In this document: positions 1 to 6,687 of the stretch, piece after piece | Position numbering within the stretch: the first letter of the stretch is position 1 | How the letters are laid out: each line of letters begins with the position of its first letter | Assembly: GCA_023430625.1 (NCBI GenBank) | Contig: JAEZAA010000043.1 | Span: 1-7,782 of the forward strand | DNA length: 7,782 bases | Source of the DNA: Pseudomonadota bacterium | Lineage (GTDB): Bacteria; Pseudomonadota; Gammaproteobacteria; Pseudomonadales; Oleiphilaceae | Direction of reading: 5' to 3' | The notes under the pieces: generated by a model | What the model was told of the DNA's origin: nothing | What the model saw: the letters and a program-made list of their open reading frames with translations, nothing else | Databases searched by the model: none | Made by a program: the position numbers and the translations under genes

Positions 1-18
1 GCCTGAGCCTGAGCCTGA
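1..18 (+). repeat. Three tandem copies of GCCTGA in the DamX linker
   Basis: Bases 1-18 are three exact copies of a hexamer and may continue upstream of the window. They encode alternating Pro-Glu in the flexible linker before the SPOR domain. Short in-frame repeats of this kind commonly vary in number in periplasmic linkers; nothing suggests another function. Confidence 0.7.
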
Positions 19-337
19 GGAGCCGGCTGCGCTTGCCGATCCTGAGCAGGCTTGGCTGATGGAGCAGTCTGATGACGCCTATACGGTGCAATTATTGGGA
101 ACCTATACGGAAGCGACCGCGCGGAACTTTCGTAACGGGTTGCCGCGTTCTCTGCGCCCCCATACCATCACCTCGACTCGCAAAGGGCAGCAATGGTATG
201 CGGTCGTGGAAGGCGTTTATCCCAATCTTGATGCCGCCAAGGCTGCGGTGGCGGGCTATCCGGCTCGCCTGAAAAAATTAGGCCCCTGGATTCGCAAAGT
301 CGAGGCCGTAAAAAAAGAAGTGCAGACCGGCTCCTGA
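2..337 (+). CDS. damX: DamX-like SPOR-domain protein, C-terminal part (5' end outside window)
   Basis: The frame is already open at base 2 and reads 111 residues to a TGA at 335-337, so the ATG at 59 is internal and not the gene start. The visible part begins with a Pro-Glu linker (PEPEPEEP, residues 1-8) and continues into a SPOR domain from about residue 27 (YTVQLLGTY) to about 105, with the typical WYAVVEGVY strand at 65-73 and a PW(I/A)-type segment before the basic C-terminus. SPOR domains bind septal peptidoglycan lacking stem peptides; DamX of E. coli is an inner-membrane division protein with this domain at its periplasmic C-terminus and a similar ending. The membrane segment and any N-terminal ATPase-like part would lie upstream and cannot be seen. 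Its place just before gltBD matches the Pseudomonas order aroK-aroB-damX-like-gltB. SPOR assignment is firm; the damX name rests on similarity and context. Confidence 0.8.
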   Translation, partial: PEPEPEEPAALADPEQAWLMEQSDDAYTVQLLGTYTEATARNFRNGLPRSLRPHTITSTRKGQQWYAVVEGVYPNLDAAKAAVAGYPARLKKLGPWIRKVEAVKKEVQTGS

Positions 338-377
338 CGCTGTCCTCCCTTTCCGTCACTCCCTTCTGATCCTTGAC

Positions 378-400
378 GGGGCGGGCGTCTAGCCCGTCCT
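378..400 (+). terminator. Weak stem-loop after damX, possible terminator
   Basis: Bases 378-386 can pair with 392-400 around the loop GTCTA (387-391). The core CGGGC/GCCCG is perfect, and the outer part includes two G-T pairs. It is followed by a pyrimidine-rich run (CTCCCTCTCTTG) and not by a T-tract, so it would be a poor intrinsic terminator. It lies 40 bases behind the damX stop, the usual place. It may reduce read-through into gltB, but the evidence is structural only. Confidence 0.35.
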
Positions 401-440
401 CTCCCTCTCTTGATTCGTTATCCAATTGTTTTTATTCAAG

Positions 441-452
441 AAGAAATTTCTT
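441..452. promoter_or_regulatory. 12-bp AT-centred palindrome, possible operator
   Basis: AAGAAATTTCTT is a perfect 12-bp palindrome that touches the candidate -35 of gltB. A second perfect palindrome, GCAAATTTGC (506-515), shares its AAATTT core; the two centres are 64 bases apart. Either could be a regulator half-site pair or simply AT-rich promoter DNA. Lrp is known to act on gltBD in E. coli, but I do not recognise a specific Lrp site here. Confidence 0.2.
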
Positions 453-480
453 TGCTGGATCAGGGTCTGCTGTGTAAAAT
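452..480 (+). promoter_or_regulatory. Candidate sigma-70 promoter for gltBD
   Basis: A -35-like TTGCTG (452-457, three of six consensus bases) is separated by 17 bases from TAAAAT (475-480, five of six). It would start transcription near 487, leaving a leader of about 80 bases before gltB. The DNA upstream (420-451) is markedly AT-rich compared with the neighbouring genes, as expected for an UP-element-like region. TATAAG at 528-533 also resembles a -10 but has no -35 partner at proper spacing. No GG-N10-GC sigma-54 element was recognised by eye. Confidence 0.4.
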
Positions 481-569
481 GACTCCCCCATTTTTTCTGT
501 CAAAAGCAAATTTGCCGGAGAGCTGGTTATAAGTTTTTGATTTCCAAAAGTTTCAACGAGAGATAGCTT

Positions 570-3500
570 ATGAAGACAGGTCTGTATCATCCTGGTGAGT
601 TTAAGGACAATTGCGGTTTCGGCCTCATTGCTCACACTAAAGGCCAAGCTAGTCACGACCTCTTGCGCACGGCGATTGAGTCCCTAACCTGCATGACCCA
701 CCGGGGCGGAATCGCGGCCGATGGCAAAACAGGTGACGGCTGTGGTCTTTTGCTGCAGAAGCCTGACTCGTTCCTGCGTGCTATCTCTTTGGAGTGCTTT
801 GGGCGTGAGCCAGGCGCTCTTTATGGCGTGGGCATGATTTTCCTGAGTCAGGATACAGCTAAGGCGCAGGCCGCACGGGCCACGCTTGAAAACGAACTGA
901 CGGCGCAGGGTGTACAGGTCATGGGGTGGCGCGTCGTGCCCACCGACAGCTCCTGCCTTGGTCCGATGGCCCTGGACTGCCTGCCCCAGATCGAGCAGGT
1001 TTTTGTGGAAGCGAACGCCAGCGTCTCCGAGCAGGAGTTCGCGGTTCAGCTGTTCCGGGCTCGCCGCAAGGCCGAAAATGCACTGGCGGAGGACAAGGAT
1101 TTCTATATCTGCAGTCTCTCCGACAAGGTGGTGTCCTACAAAGGTCTGATGATGCCGGCAGACCTGCCAGCATTCTATAGAGACCTCGCAAATGCCCGTT
1201 TAACAACGGGCATTTGCGTTTTTCACCAAAGATTTTCCACCAACACCGCACCCCGTTGGCCGCTGGCCCAGCCATTCCGCATGCTTGCTCACAATGGCGA
1301 GATCAACACCATCGAAGGCAACCGCAACTGGGCCCAGGCCCGTGGCAGCCGGTTCAAGTCCAAGGTGTTGGGCGATCTGGATGAGTTGCAACCGATCGTC
1401 AACCGTACCGGTTCCGACTCCTCCAGCATGGACAACATGATGGAGCTGCTGGTCACCGGCGGCATGAACCTGTTCCGCGCCGTGCGCATGATGATTCCGC
1501 CGGCCTGGCAAAACGTGGACACGCTGGATCCGGACCTGCGCGCCTTCTACGAGTACAACTCCATGCACATGGAGTCCTGGGACGGCCCCGCTGGTGTGGT
1601 TCTGACCGATGGCCGCTATGCGGTCTGTTTGCTGGATCGTAATGGTCTGCGTCCAGCACGCTGGGTGCTGACGAACAACGACTACATCACGCTGTCCTCC
1701 GAGATCGGTAGTTGGGGTTACAAGCCTGAAGATGTGGTGGCCAAGGGCCGTGTCGGACCGGGTCAGATCCTGGCGGTCGATACCCATACCGGGCAGTTGC
1801 TCCACACCCCTGACATCGACAACATGCTGAAATCAGCGCAGCCCTACAAAAAGTGGCTGCGTGAGAATGCCCTGCGTATCGAGGCCACCCTGCACACCGA
1901 CGTGCCCGAGTTCAAGCTCATGGACAAGGATGAGCTGAATACGCACATGAAGATGTTCCAGGTGACCTTTGAAGAGCGCGACCAGGTGCTGCGCCCGCTG
2001 GCTGAATCCGGTCAGGAGGCCGTCGGTTCCATGGGCGACGACACGCCTATGGCGGTTCTGTCCCAACGGGTACGCGCCGTATCCGACTACTTCCGCCAGA
2101 AGTTCGCCCAGGTGACCAACCCGCCCATCGACCCGCTGCGCGAAACCATCGTGATGTCGTTGGAGACTTGTCTGGGGGCTGAGCGCAATGTGTTCGAGGA
2201 AACGGCGGATCATGCCCGCCGCATCATTCTGAACACACCCGTTCTGTCACCGGCGAAGTTTCTCCAGATGACCCGTCTCCAGCGGGACGATTTCACCATG
2301 GAGCAGATTCGCCTCAGCTACCGGCCGGAGCAGGGGCTCAAGCAGGCGCTTCAGGCGGTGGTTGAAAAGGCGGAGCAGGCGGTTCGTTCCGGCAAGGTTC
2401 TGCTGGTTCTGTCCGACCGGGATCTGGCGGAAGGGGAACTGCCAATCAACGCCTTTATGGCGACCGGCGCGGTGCATTACCACCTCGTGCACCGTGGGCT
2501 GCGCAGCCAATCCAACATCATCGTGGAAACAGGTTGGGCTCGTGACCCCCACCAGTTCGCGGTGCTGATTGGCTTTGGTGCCACGGCCGTCTATCCCTAC
2601 CTCAGCTACCAGGTATTGAACGATCTGATCAGTACCTCGGAAATGCTGATGGATCCGATCGAGGCCAAGAACAACTACCGCAAGGGTATCAACAAGGGGC
2701 TGCTGAAGATCCTGTCGAAGATGGGCATCTCCACCATTGCGTCGTACCGTGGTGCGCAGCTGTTTGAAGCCATTGGTCTGCACGACGAAGTCGTCGATCT
2801 CTGCTTCCCTGGGGTCAGTAGCCGGATACAGGGCGCCAACTTCTATGACTTCCAGCGGGAGCAGGAACTGCTGGCGGACGAAGCCTGGAAAAAGCGCCGC
2901 CCGATTCAGACCGGGGGTCTACTCAAGTATGTGCATGGTGGCGAATACCATGCCTACAACCCGGATGTGGTCCGCACCCTGCAAGAGGCCGTGCGCACTG
3001 GCGATTATGGTGCCTGGAAGGAGTACGCGGCGCTGGTCAACGAGCGGCCGGTTGCCACCATCCGTGACCTCTTTGCGCTGGACGATCAGGTCAAGCCGAT
3101 TCCCCTGGACGAAGTCGAGCCGGTCGAGTCCCTGTTCAAGCGGTTCGATTCGGCAGCCATGTCCATTGGTGCGCTGTCACCCGAGGCCCATGAGGCGCTG
3201 GCCATTGCCATGAACCGCCTGGGCGGTCGCTCCAACTCCGGTGAGGGTGGCGAAGACGAAGCCCGTTATGGCACGGAGAAGCGTTCCAAGATCAAGCAGA
3301 TCGCGTCGGGTCGGTTTGGTGTAACCCCGCATTATCTGGTCAGCGCGGAAGTGCTGCAGATCAAGGTGGCGCAAGGTGCGAAACCGGGCGAAGGCGGCCA
3401 GTTGCCGGGTGGTAAGGTAAATCCTCTGATCGCTCGCCTGCGCTACGCGGTACCGGGCGTGACCCTGATTTCGCCGCCGCCGCACCACGATATCTATTCG

Positions 3501-5021
3501 ATCGAGGATCTGGCGCAGCTGATTTTCGACCTCAAGCAGGTCAACCCGGATGCACTGGTCTCCGTGAAACTGGTGTCCGAGCCTGGAGTTGGAACGATTG
3601 CCGCCGGTGTGGCCAAGGCCTATGCCGATCTGATCACCATTTCCGGTTATGACGGCGGTACCGGTGCCAGTCCGATCACCTCCATCAAGTATGCCGGCTC
3701 TCCCTGGGAGCTGGGGCTTGCGGAAGCGCATCAGGCATTGCGTGCCAACGATCTGCGCGACAAGGTTCGCCTGCAGACCGACGGCGGTCTGAAGACCGGC
3801 TTGGATGTGGTCAAGGCCGCCATGCTGGGTGCCGAGAGCTTCGGTTTCGGCACCGGGCCGATGGTCGCGCTGGGCTGTAAGTACCTGCGGATCTGCCATC
3901 TCAATAACTGTGCGACCGGTGTTGCGACCCAGGACCAGTACCTGCGTGACAAGCACTTCCTCGGTGACGTGGAGATGGTGATGAACTTCTTCCGCTTTGT
4001 GGCGGAGGAAACCCGCGAGTGGATGGCCCGTCTGGGTGTGCGCACCATGGAGGAGCTGGTGGGTCGTGTTGATCTACTCAAGGTTCAGCCAGGTTACACC
4101 GACAAGCAGCGTCGTCTCGATCTGGCGCCCATGCTGCACAACGATGCCATTCCGGCGGACAAGCCCCAGACCTGCCGCAGCAGCCGTAACGAGCCCTTCG
4201 ACCGGGCTACGCTGGCTGGCAAGATGGTGGCGGATATGCTGGGTGCGATCGAAAGCAAGTCCGGTGGCGAGTTCCAGTACCGCGTCACCAACTGTGACCG
4301 CTCGATTGGCGCGCGCCTGTCCGGCGAAATTGCCAAGCGTCATGGCAACCAGGGGATGGCGGATAGCCCCATCGTCCTGCGCCTGACCGGCACGGCGGGT
4401 CAAAGCTTTGGTGTCTGGAACGCCGGTGGCCTGCACATGTATCTGGAAGGCGATGCCAACGACTACGTGGGCAAGGGCATGACCGGCGGCAAGCTGGTGA
4501 TCCGTCCGCCCCAGTGCAGTACCTTCAAGTCGCAAGAGACGGCTATTATCGGCAATACCTGCTTGTACGGTGCAACGGGTGGCGCTCTGTTCGCTGCCGG
4601 TACCGCCGGCGAGCGCTTCGCGGTGCGTAACTCCGGTTCTCACGCAGTTGTCGAAGGTGTGGGCGACCATTGTTGCGAGTATATGACGGGAGGTCTGGTC
4701 ACCGTGCTGGGCAACACCGGCTACAACTTCGGTGCCGGTATGACCGGTGGCTTTGCGTACGTGCTGGATCTCGATAAGAACTTTGTTGACCGATACAACC
4801 ACGAACTGGTGGAAATCCACCGGATTTCCAGTGAATCCATGGAGGCTTACCGTAACCACCTGCGTAGCGTGATCGCGGACCACAGCCGCGAAACGGGAAG
4901 TGAGTGGGGGCGTCACCTGGTCGAGAACTTTGACGATTACGTCGGCAAGTTCTGGCTGGTCAAGCCCAAGGCAGCCAGTCTGTCGACACTGCTGGACAAC
5001 ACCCGCGCCCGTCCGGAATAA
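570..5021 (+). CDS. gltB: Glutamate synthase (NADPH) large subunit, alpha
   Basis: Complete 1483-residue large subunit of GOGAT, normal length for the family. It releases ammonia from glutamine and passes it through an internal tunnel to 2-oxoglutarate, giving two glutamates with electrons from GltD. The ATG at 570 has GAGAGA (558-563) six bases upstream and gives a 14-residue propeptide; the mature enzyme should start at Cys15 of the NCGFGL motif, the Ntn nucleophile. Also visible: oxyanion-hole N242-G243 (AHNGEINTI), substrate-binding D283 (TGSDSSSMDN), a central domain around 470-780, and an FMN/synthase barrel from about 830 with N889-D896 (NSGEGGED), K938-G943 (KPGEGG) and the GYDGGTGA loop at 1026-1033. 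C1103, C1109 and C1114 ligate the 3Fe-4S cluster. The Gly-rich GXGXG beta-helix runs from about 1270 to 1400. The frame is intact with all key residues. Codons 203-222 are unusually AT-rich and contain a terminator-like hairpin (see 1187-1223). Confidence 0.98.
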   Translation: MKTGLYHPGEFKDNCGFGLIAHTKGQASHDLLRTAIESLTCMTHRGGIAADGKTGDGCGLLLQKPDSFLRAISLECFGREPGALYGVGMIFLSQDTAKAQAARATLENELTAQGVQVMGWRVVPTDSSCLGPMALDCLPQIEQVFVEANASVSEQEFAVQLFRARRKAENALAEDKDFYICSLSDKVVSYKGLMMPADLPAFYRDLANARLTTGICVFHQRFSTNTAPRWPLAQPFRMLAHNGEINTIEGNRNWAQARGSRFKSKVLGDLDELQPIVNRTGSDSSSMDNMMELLVTGGMNLFRAVRMMIPPAWQNVDTLDPDLRAFYEYNSMHMESWDGPAGVVLTDGRYAVCLLDRNGLRPARWVLTNNDYITLSSEIGSWGYKPEDVVAKGRVGPGQILAVDTHTGQLLHTPDIDNMLKSAQPYKKWLRENALRIEATLHTDVPEFKLMDKDELNTHMKMFQVTFEERDQVLRPLAESGQEAVGSMGDDTPMAVLSQRVRAVSDYFRQKFAQVTNPPIDPLRETIVMSLETCLGAERNVFEETADHARRIILNTPVLSPAKFLQMTRLQRDDFTMEQIRLSYRPEQGLKQALQAVVEKAEQAVRSGKVLLVLSDRDLAEGELPINAFMATGAVHYHLVHRGLRSQSNIIVETGWARDPHQFAVLIGFGATAVYPYLSYQVLNDLISTSEMLMDPIEAKNNYRKGINKGLLKILSKMGISTIASYRGAQLFEAIGLHDEVVDLCFPGVSSRIQGANFYDFQREQELLADEAWKKRRPIQTGGLLKYVHGGEYHAYNPDVVRTLQEAVRTGDYGAWKEYAALVNERPVATIRDLFALDDQVKPIPLDEVEPVESLFKRFDSAAMSIGALSPEAHEALAIAMNRLGGRSNSGEGGEDEARYGTEKRSKIKQIASGRFGVTPHYLVSAEVLQIKVAQGAKPGEGGQLPGGKVNPLIARLRYAVPGVTLISPPPHHDIYSIEDLAQLIFDLKQVNPDALVSVKLVSEPGVGTIAAGVAKAYADLITISGYDGGTGASPITSIKYAGSPWELGLAEAHQALRANDLRDKVRLQTDGGLKTGLDVVKAAMLGAESFGFGTGPMVALGCKYLRICHLNNCATGVATQDQYLRDKHFLGDVEMVMNFFRFVAEETREWMARLGVRTMEELVGRVDLLKVQPGYTDKQRRLDLAPMLHNDAIPADKPQTCRSSRNEPFDRATLAGKMVADMLGAIESKSGGEFQYRVTNCDRSIGARLSGEIAKRHGNQGMADSPIVLRLTGTAGQSFGVWNAGGLHMYLEGDANDYVGKGMTGGKLVIRPPQCSTFKSQETAIIGNTCLYGATGGALFAAGTAGERFAVRNSGSHAVVEGVGDHCCEYMTGGLVTVLGNTGYNFGAGMTGGFAYVLDLDKNFVDRYNHELVEIHRISSESMEAYRNHLRSVIADHSRETGSEWGRHLVENFDDYVGKFWLVKPKAASLSTLLDNTRARPE
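1187..1223 (+). terminator. Terminator-like hairpin plus T5 inside gltB
   Basis: Bases 1187-1200 (CGCAAATGCCCGTT) pair perfectly with 1205-1218 (AACGGGCATTTGCG): 14 base pairs, eight of them G-C, around the loop TAAC. Five T residues follow at 1219-1223. This is the complete form of an intrinsic terminator in the sense direction, but it lies within codons 206-218 of gltB, in frame, encoding L-A-N-A-R-L-T-T-G-I-C-V-F. The structure is seen directly. Whether it stops RNA polymerase is inference: a translating ribosome following closely would normally prevent it from folding, so it would act only when translation lags. It could therefore be a translation-coupled attenuator, a 3' end for a short gltB-derived RNA, or a structural accident. 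On the opposite strand there is no T-tract, so it would not terminate antisense transcripts. Confidence 0.55.
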
Positions 5022-5030
5022 GCGAAAGCC

Positions 5031-5061
5031 CCGCAGCCGGCACCTGAGGTGCCGGCTGCGG
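5031..5061. repeat. Perfect 15-bp inverted repeat between gltB and gltD
   Basis: CCGCAGCCGGCACCT (5031-5045) is the exact reverse complement of 5047-5061, with only G5046 between. In RNA the tip must open, leaving about 13 very GC-rich pairs. It starts nine bases after the gltB stop and ends 55 bases before the gltD ATG. The following bases (AGTGTCCGG) contain no T-tract, so it is not a functional-looking intrinsic terminator. It may protect the gltB mRNA 3' end, mark a processing site, or cause partial attenuation within the operon. The flank GAAAGCC before the left arm is typical of terminator stems whose right arm continues into GGCTTT; that continuation is missing, which suggests a decayed terminator. 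A REP-like element is another possibility. Confidence 0.75.
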
Positions 5062-5116
5062 AGTGTCCGGATTGAATGCGCATAGACGTGATCGTGGAAT
5101 TCTGAGGTTAGGTAAG

Positions 5117-6535
5117 ATGGCAAAGCGGTTAAACAATACATTTCAGTTCGTGCAGGTTGAGCGCGAGGATCCTCGCAAGATCCCGCTGCGTCGCCGCAAG
5201 GTTGAATTTAAGGAAATCTACAAGCCATTCAAGCAGGTTGAAGTCGAGGCCCAGGCCCATCGTTGTCTGGGTTGTGGCAACCCCTACTGCGAATGGAAGT
5301 GCCCGGTTCACAACTACATTCCCAACTGGTTGAAACTGGCGTCGGAAGGCAACATTTTTGCCGCCGCCGACCTGGCTCACCAGACCAATACCCTGCCGGA
5401 GGTGTGTGGCCGGGTGTGCCCGCAGGACAGACTCTGTGAAGGCGCCTGTACCCTGAATGACGGCTTTGGTGCGGTCACCATCGGTTCAACGGAAAAATAC
5501 ATCACCGACACCGCCTTTGCCCTGGGCTGGAAGCCGGACATGTCGCGGGTGGTCAAGACCGACAAGCGGGTGGCGATCATTGGCGCGGGCCCGGCAGGCC
5601 TGGGCTGCGCGGATATTCTGGTCCGCAACGGCGTCACGCCGGTGCTGTTCGACAAGTATCCGGAAATTGGTGGTCTGCTCACGTTTGGCATTCCCGAGTT
5701 CAAGCTGGAAAAATCCGTAATGTCCCGTCGCCGCCAGGTGTTCGAGGAAATGGGCATGGAATTCCGCCTGAACACGGAAGTGGGCAAGGACGTGACATTC
5801 GAGCAGTTGCTGGAAGAGTTCGACGCCGTGTTCCTGGGCATGGGCACCTACACCTACATGAAAGGCGGTTTCCCGGGCGAGGATCTGCCTGGCGTCTATG
5901 ACGCACTGCCTTACCTGATTTCCAACGTGAATCGCTGCCTGGGTTTTGAGAAAAACGAAGCCGACTTCATCGATATGAAGGGCAAGCGGGTCGTGGTCCT
6001 GGGTGGTGGTGATACCGCCATGGACTGTAACCGCACCGCTGTGCGTCAGCAGGCGGCCAGCGTGACCTGTGCCTATCGTCGTGACGAGGCCAACATGCCG
6101 GGCTCGCGCCGGGAAGTGTCCAATGCGCGCGAAGAAGGCGTGAAGTTCCTGTTCAACCGCCAGCCGATTGCCATTGTGGGTGAGGATCGGGTGGAAGGGG
6201 TGAAGGTCGTGCAGACCGAGCTGGGAGCACCCGACGAGAATGGCCGTCGCCGTCCAGAGGTGGTTCCGGGCAGCGAGGAAGTGCTGCCGGCCGATGCGGT
6301 GCTGATCGCGTTCGGCTTCCGGCCGAGCCCCGCCCAGTGGTTCGGCGATTTCGGCATCGAGACCGATTCCTCCGGCCGGGTACAGGCGCCGGAGTTCCAG
6401 AAGTTCGGGTTCCAGACCACCAATCCGAAAGTATTTGCGGGTGGTGATATGGTGCGCGGTTCAGACCTGGTGGTCACGGCCATTGCCGAAGGGCGCAAGG
6501 CGGCCGAAGGCATTCTGGACTACCTGGAACTGTAA
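5117..6535 (+). CDS. gltD: Glutamate synthase (NADPH) small subunit, beta
   Basis: Complete 472-residue subunit that oxidises NADPH at FAD and sends electrons through 4Fe-4S clusters to GltB. The N-terminal Fe-S domain has C50, C53, C58 and C62 (CLGCGNPYCEWKC) and C97, C101, C107 and C111 (CGRVCPQDRLCEGAC). A first dinucleotide fold has GAGPAG at 156-161 for FAD, a second has GGGDTA at 296-301 for NADPH, and the C-terminal FAD motif AGGD is at 441-444. Start: the ATG at 5117 has GAGG (5104-5107) nine bases upstream and gives MAKRLNN, as in Pseudomonas GltD. A GTG at 5063 in the same frame would add 18 unsupported residues and start against the hairpin, so it was not used. It lies 95 bases after gltB with no other gene between, consistent with one operon. 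The two subunits form an alpha-beta protomer in a larger cytoplasmic complex. Confidence 0.97.
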   Translation: MAKRLNNTFQFVQVEREDPRKIPLRRRKVEFKEIYKPFKQVEVEAQAHRCLGCGNPYCEWKCPVHNYIPNWLKLASEGNIFAAADLAHQTNTLPEVCGRVCPQDRLCEGACTLNDGFGAVTIGSTEKYITDTAFALGWKPDMSRVVKTDKRVAIIGAGPAGLGCADILVRNGVTPVLFDKYPEIGGLLTFGIPEFKLEKSVMSRRRQVFEEMGMEFRLNTEVGKDVTFEQLLEEFDAVFLGMGTYTYMKGGFPGEDLPGVYDALPYLISNVNRCLGFEKNEADFIDMKGKRVVVLGGGDTAMDCNRTAVRQQAASVTCAYRRDEANMPGSRREVSNAREEGVKFLFNRQPIAIVGEDRVEGVKVVQTELGAPDENGRRRPEVVPGSEEVLPADAVLIAFGFRPSPAQWFGDFGIETDSSGRVQAPEFQKFGFQTTNPKVFAGGDMVRGSDLVVTAIAEGRKAAEGILDYLEL

Positions 6536-6550
6536 GCCGACCTGATTCAC

Positions 6551-6579
6551 AAAAAGGCACGGTGATCCGTGCCTTTTTT
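6551..6579 (+). terminator. Intrinsic terminator of the gltBD operon
   Basis: GGCACGG (6556-6562) pairs perfectly with CCGTGCC (6567-6573) around the loop TGAT, and T6 follows at 6574-6579. Five A residues before the stem (6551-6555) can extend pairing with the T-tract. It begins 15 bases after the gltD stop. This is a canonical Rho-independent terminator and argues that hemE is transcribed mainly from its own promoter. The A-tract would also give a U-tract on the opposite strand, so the element could work both ways, although no opposing gene is present here. Confidence 0.92.
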
Positions 6580-6623
6580 GTTTCTGGCAGTGCTTAAGTG
6601 GCCTCATGCGTCGTAATACAGGG

Positions 6624-6629
6624 TATGAT
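6624..6629 (+). promoter_or_regulatory. Possible -10 box for hemE
   Basis: TATGAT matches five of six bases of the sigma-70 -10 consensus and lies 58 bases before the hemE ATG, downstream of the gltBD terminator, where a hemE promoter is expected. No convincing -35 box stands 16-18 bases upstream (that position reads GCCTCA or close to it), so the promoter would be weak, activator-dependent or located elsewhere in 6580-6650. Confidence 0.3.
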
Positions 6630-6641
6630 GCCAGGTCTTTG

Positions 6642-6664
6642 GGCCGATATCCGACGGGTCGGCC
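6642..6664 (+). other. Small stem-loop in the hemE leader
   Basis: GGCCGA (6642-6647) can pair with TCGGCC (6659-6664) across an 11-base loop. An overlapping pairing, CCGAC (6651-6655) with GTCGG (6658-6662), would need a loop of only two bases and is unlikely as drawn. The stem ends 13 bases before the ribosome-binding region (GGAAAAGAG, 6677-6685). It may affect initiation, but six base pairs are not strong evidence of a regulatory element. Confidence 0.25.
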
Positions 6665-6687
6665 ATTCCCTGTTTTGGAAAAGAGCC

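Noticed and set aside
168..425. Reverse-strand 85-codon frame across the end of damX
   Set aside because: It is opposite the conserved SPOR domain and the product resembles no known protein.
485..496. CCCCCA followed by T6, considered as an attenuator before gltB
   Set aside because: The only G-rich partner (463-465) gives a poor, bulged stem, and it would lie upstream of the predicted transcription start.
432..656. Reverse-strand 74-codon frame across the gltB promoter and start
   Set aside because: It overlaps the gltB start codon region, has no recognised domain, and the DNA is better explained as a promoter and leader.
1837..1861. CGCAGCC / GGCTGCG inverted repeat in gltB
   Set aside because: Seven pairs with an 11-base loop and no T-tract; such repeats are expected by chance in GC-rich coding DNA.
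2933..2953. GCATGGT / ACCATGC inverted repeat in gltB
   Set aside because: Seven pairs with a 7-base loop in a segment encoding the conserved HGGEYHAYNPD motif; protein conservation explains it and no T-tract follows.
5063..5116. In-frame GTG start that would extend gltD by 18 residues
   Set aside because: The extension is unlike known GltD N-termini and would start at the edge of the hairpin; the ATG at 5117 has a proper GAGG and matches the family start.
4074..5141. Long reverse-strand open frame (355 codons) opposite the end of gltB, and a similar one at 3177-3956
   Set aside because: Both lie wholly or largely opposite a highly conserved gltB frame. Their products are low-complexity (His, Gln, Thr and Val rich) with no recognisable domain, as expected of antisense shadows of GC-rich codons.
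5163..5176. 14-bp palindrome GCGAGGATCCTCGC near the start of gltD
   Set aside because: It has no spacer, so it folds only to about five pairs with a tetraloop, and it encodes an ordinary E-D-P-R stretch; chance is adequate.
6598..6687. In-frame GTG start that would extend hemE by 30 residues
   Set aside because: HemE proteins begin at the MSELKNDRF-type sequence; the extension covers the likely promoter and leader and has no family support.
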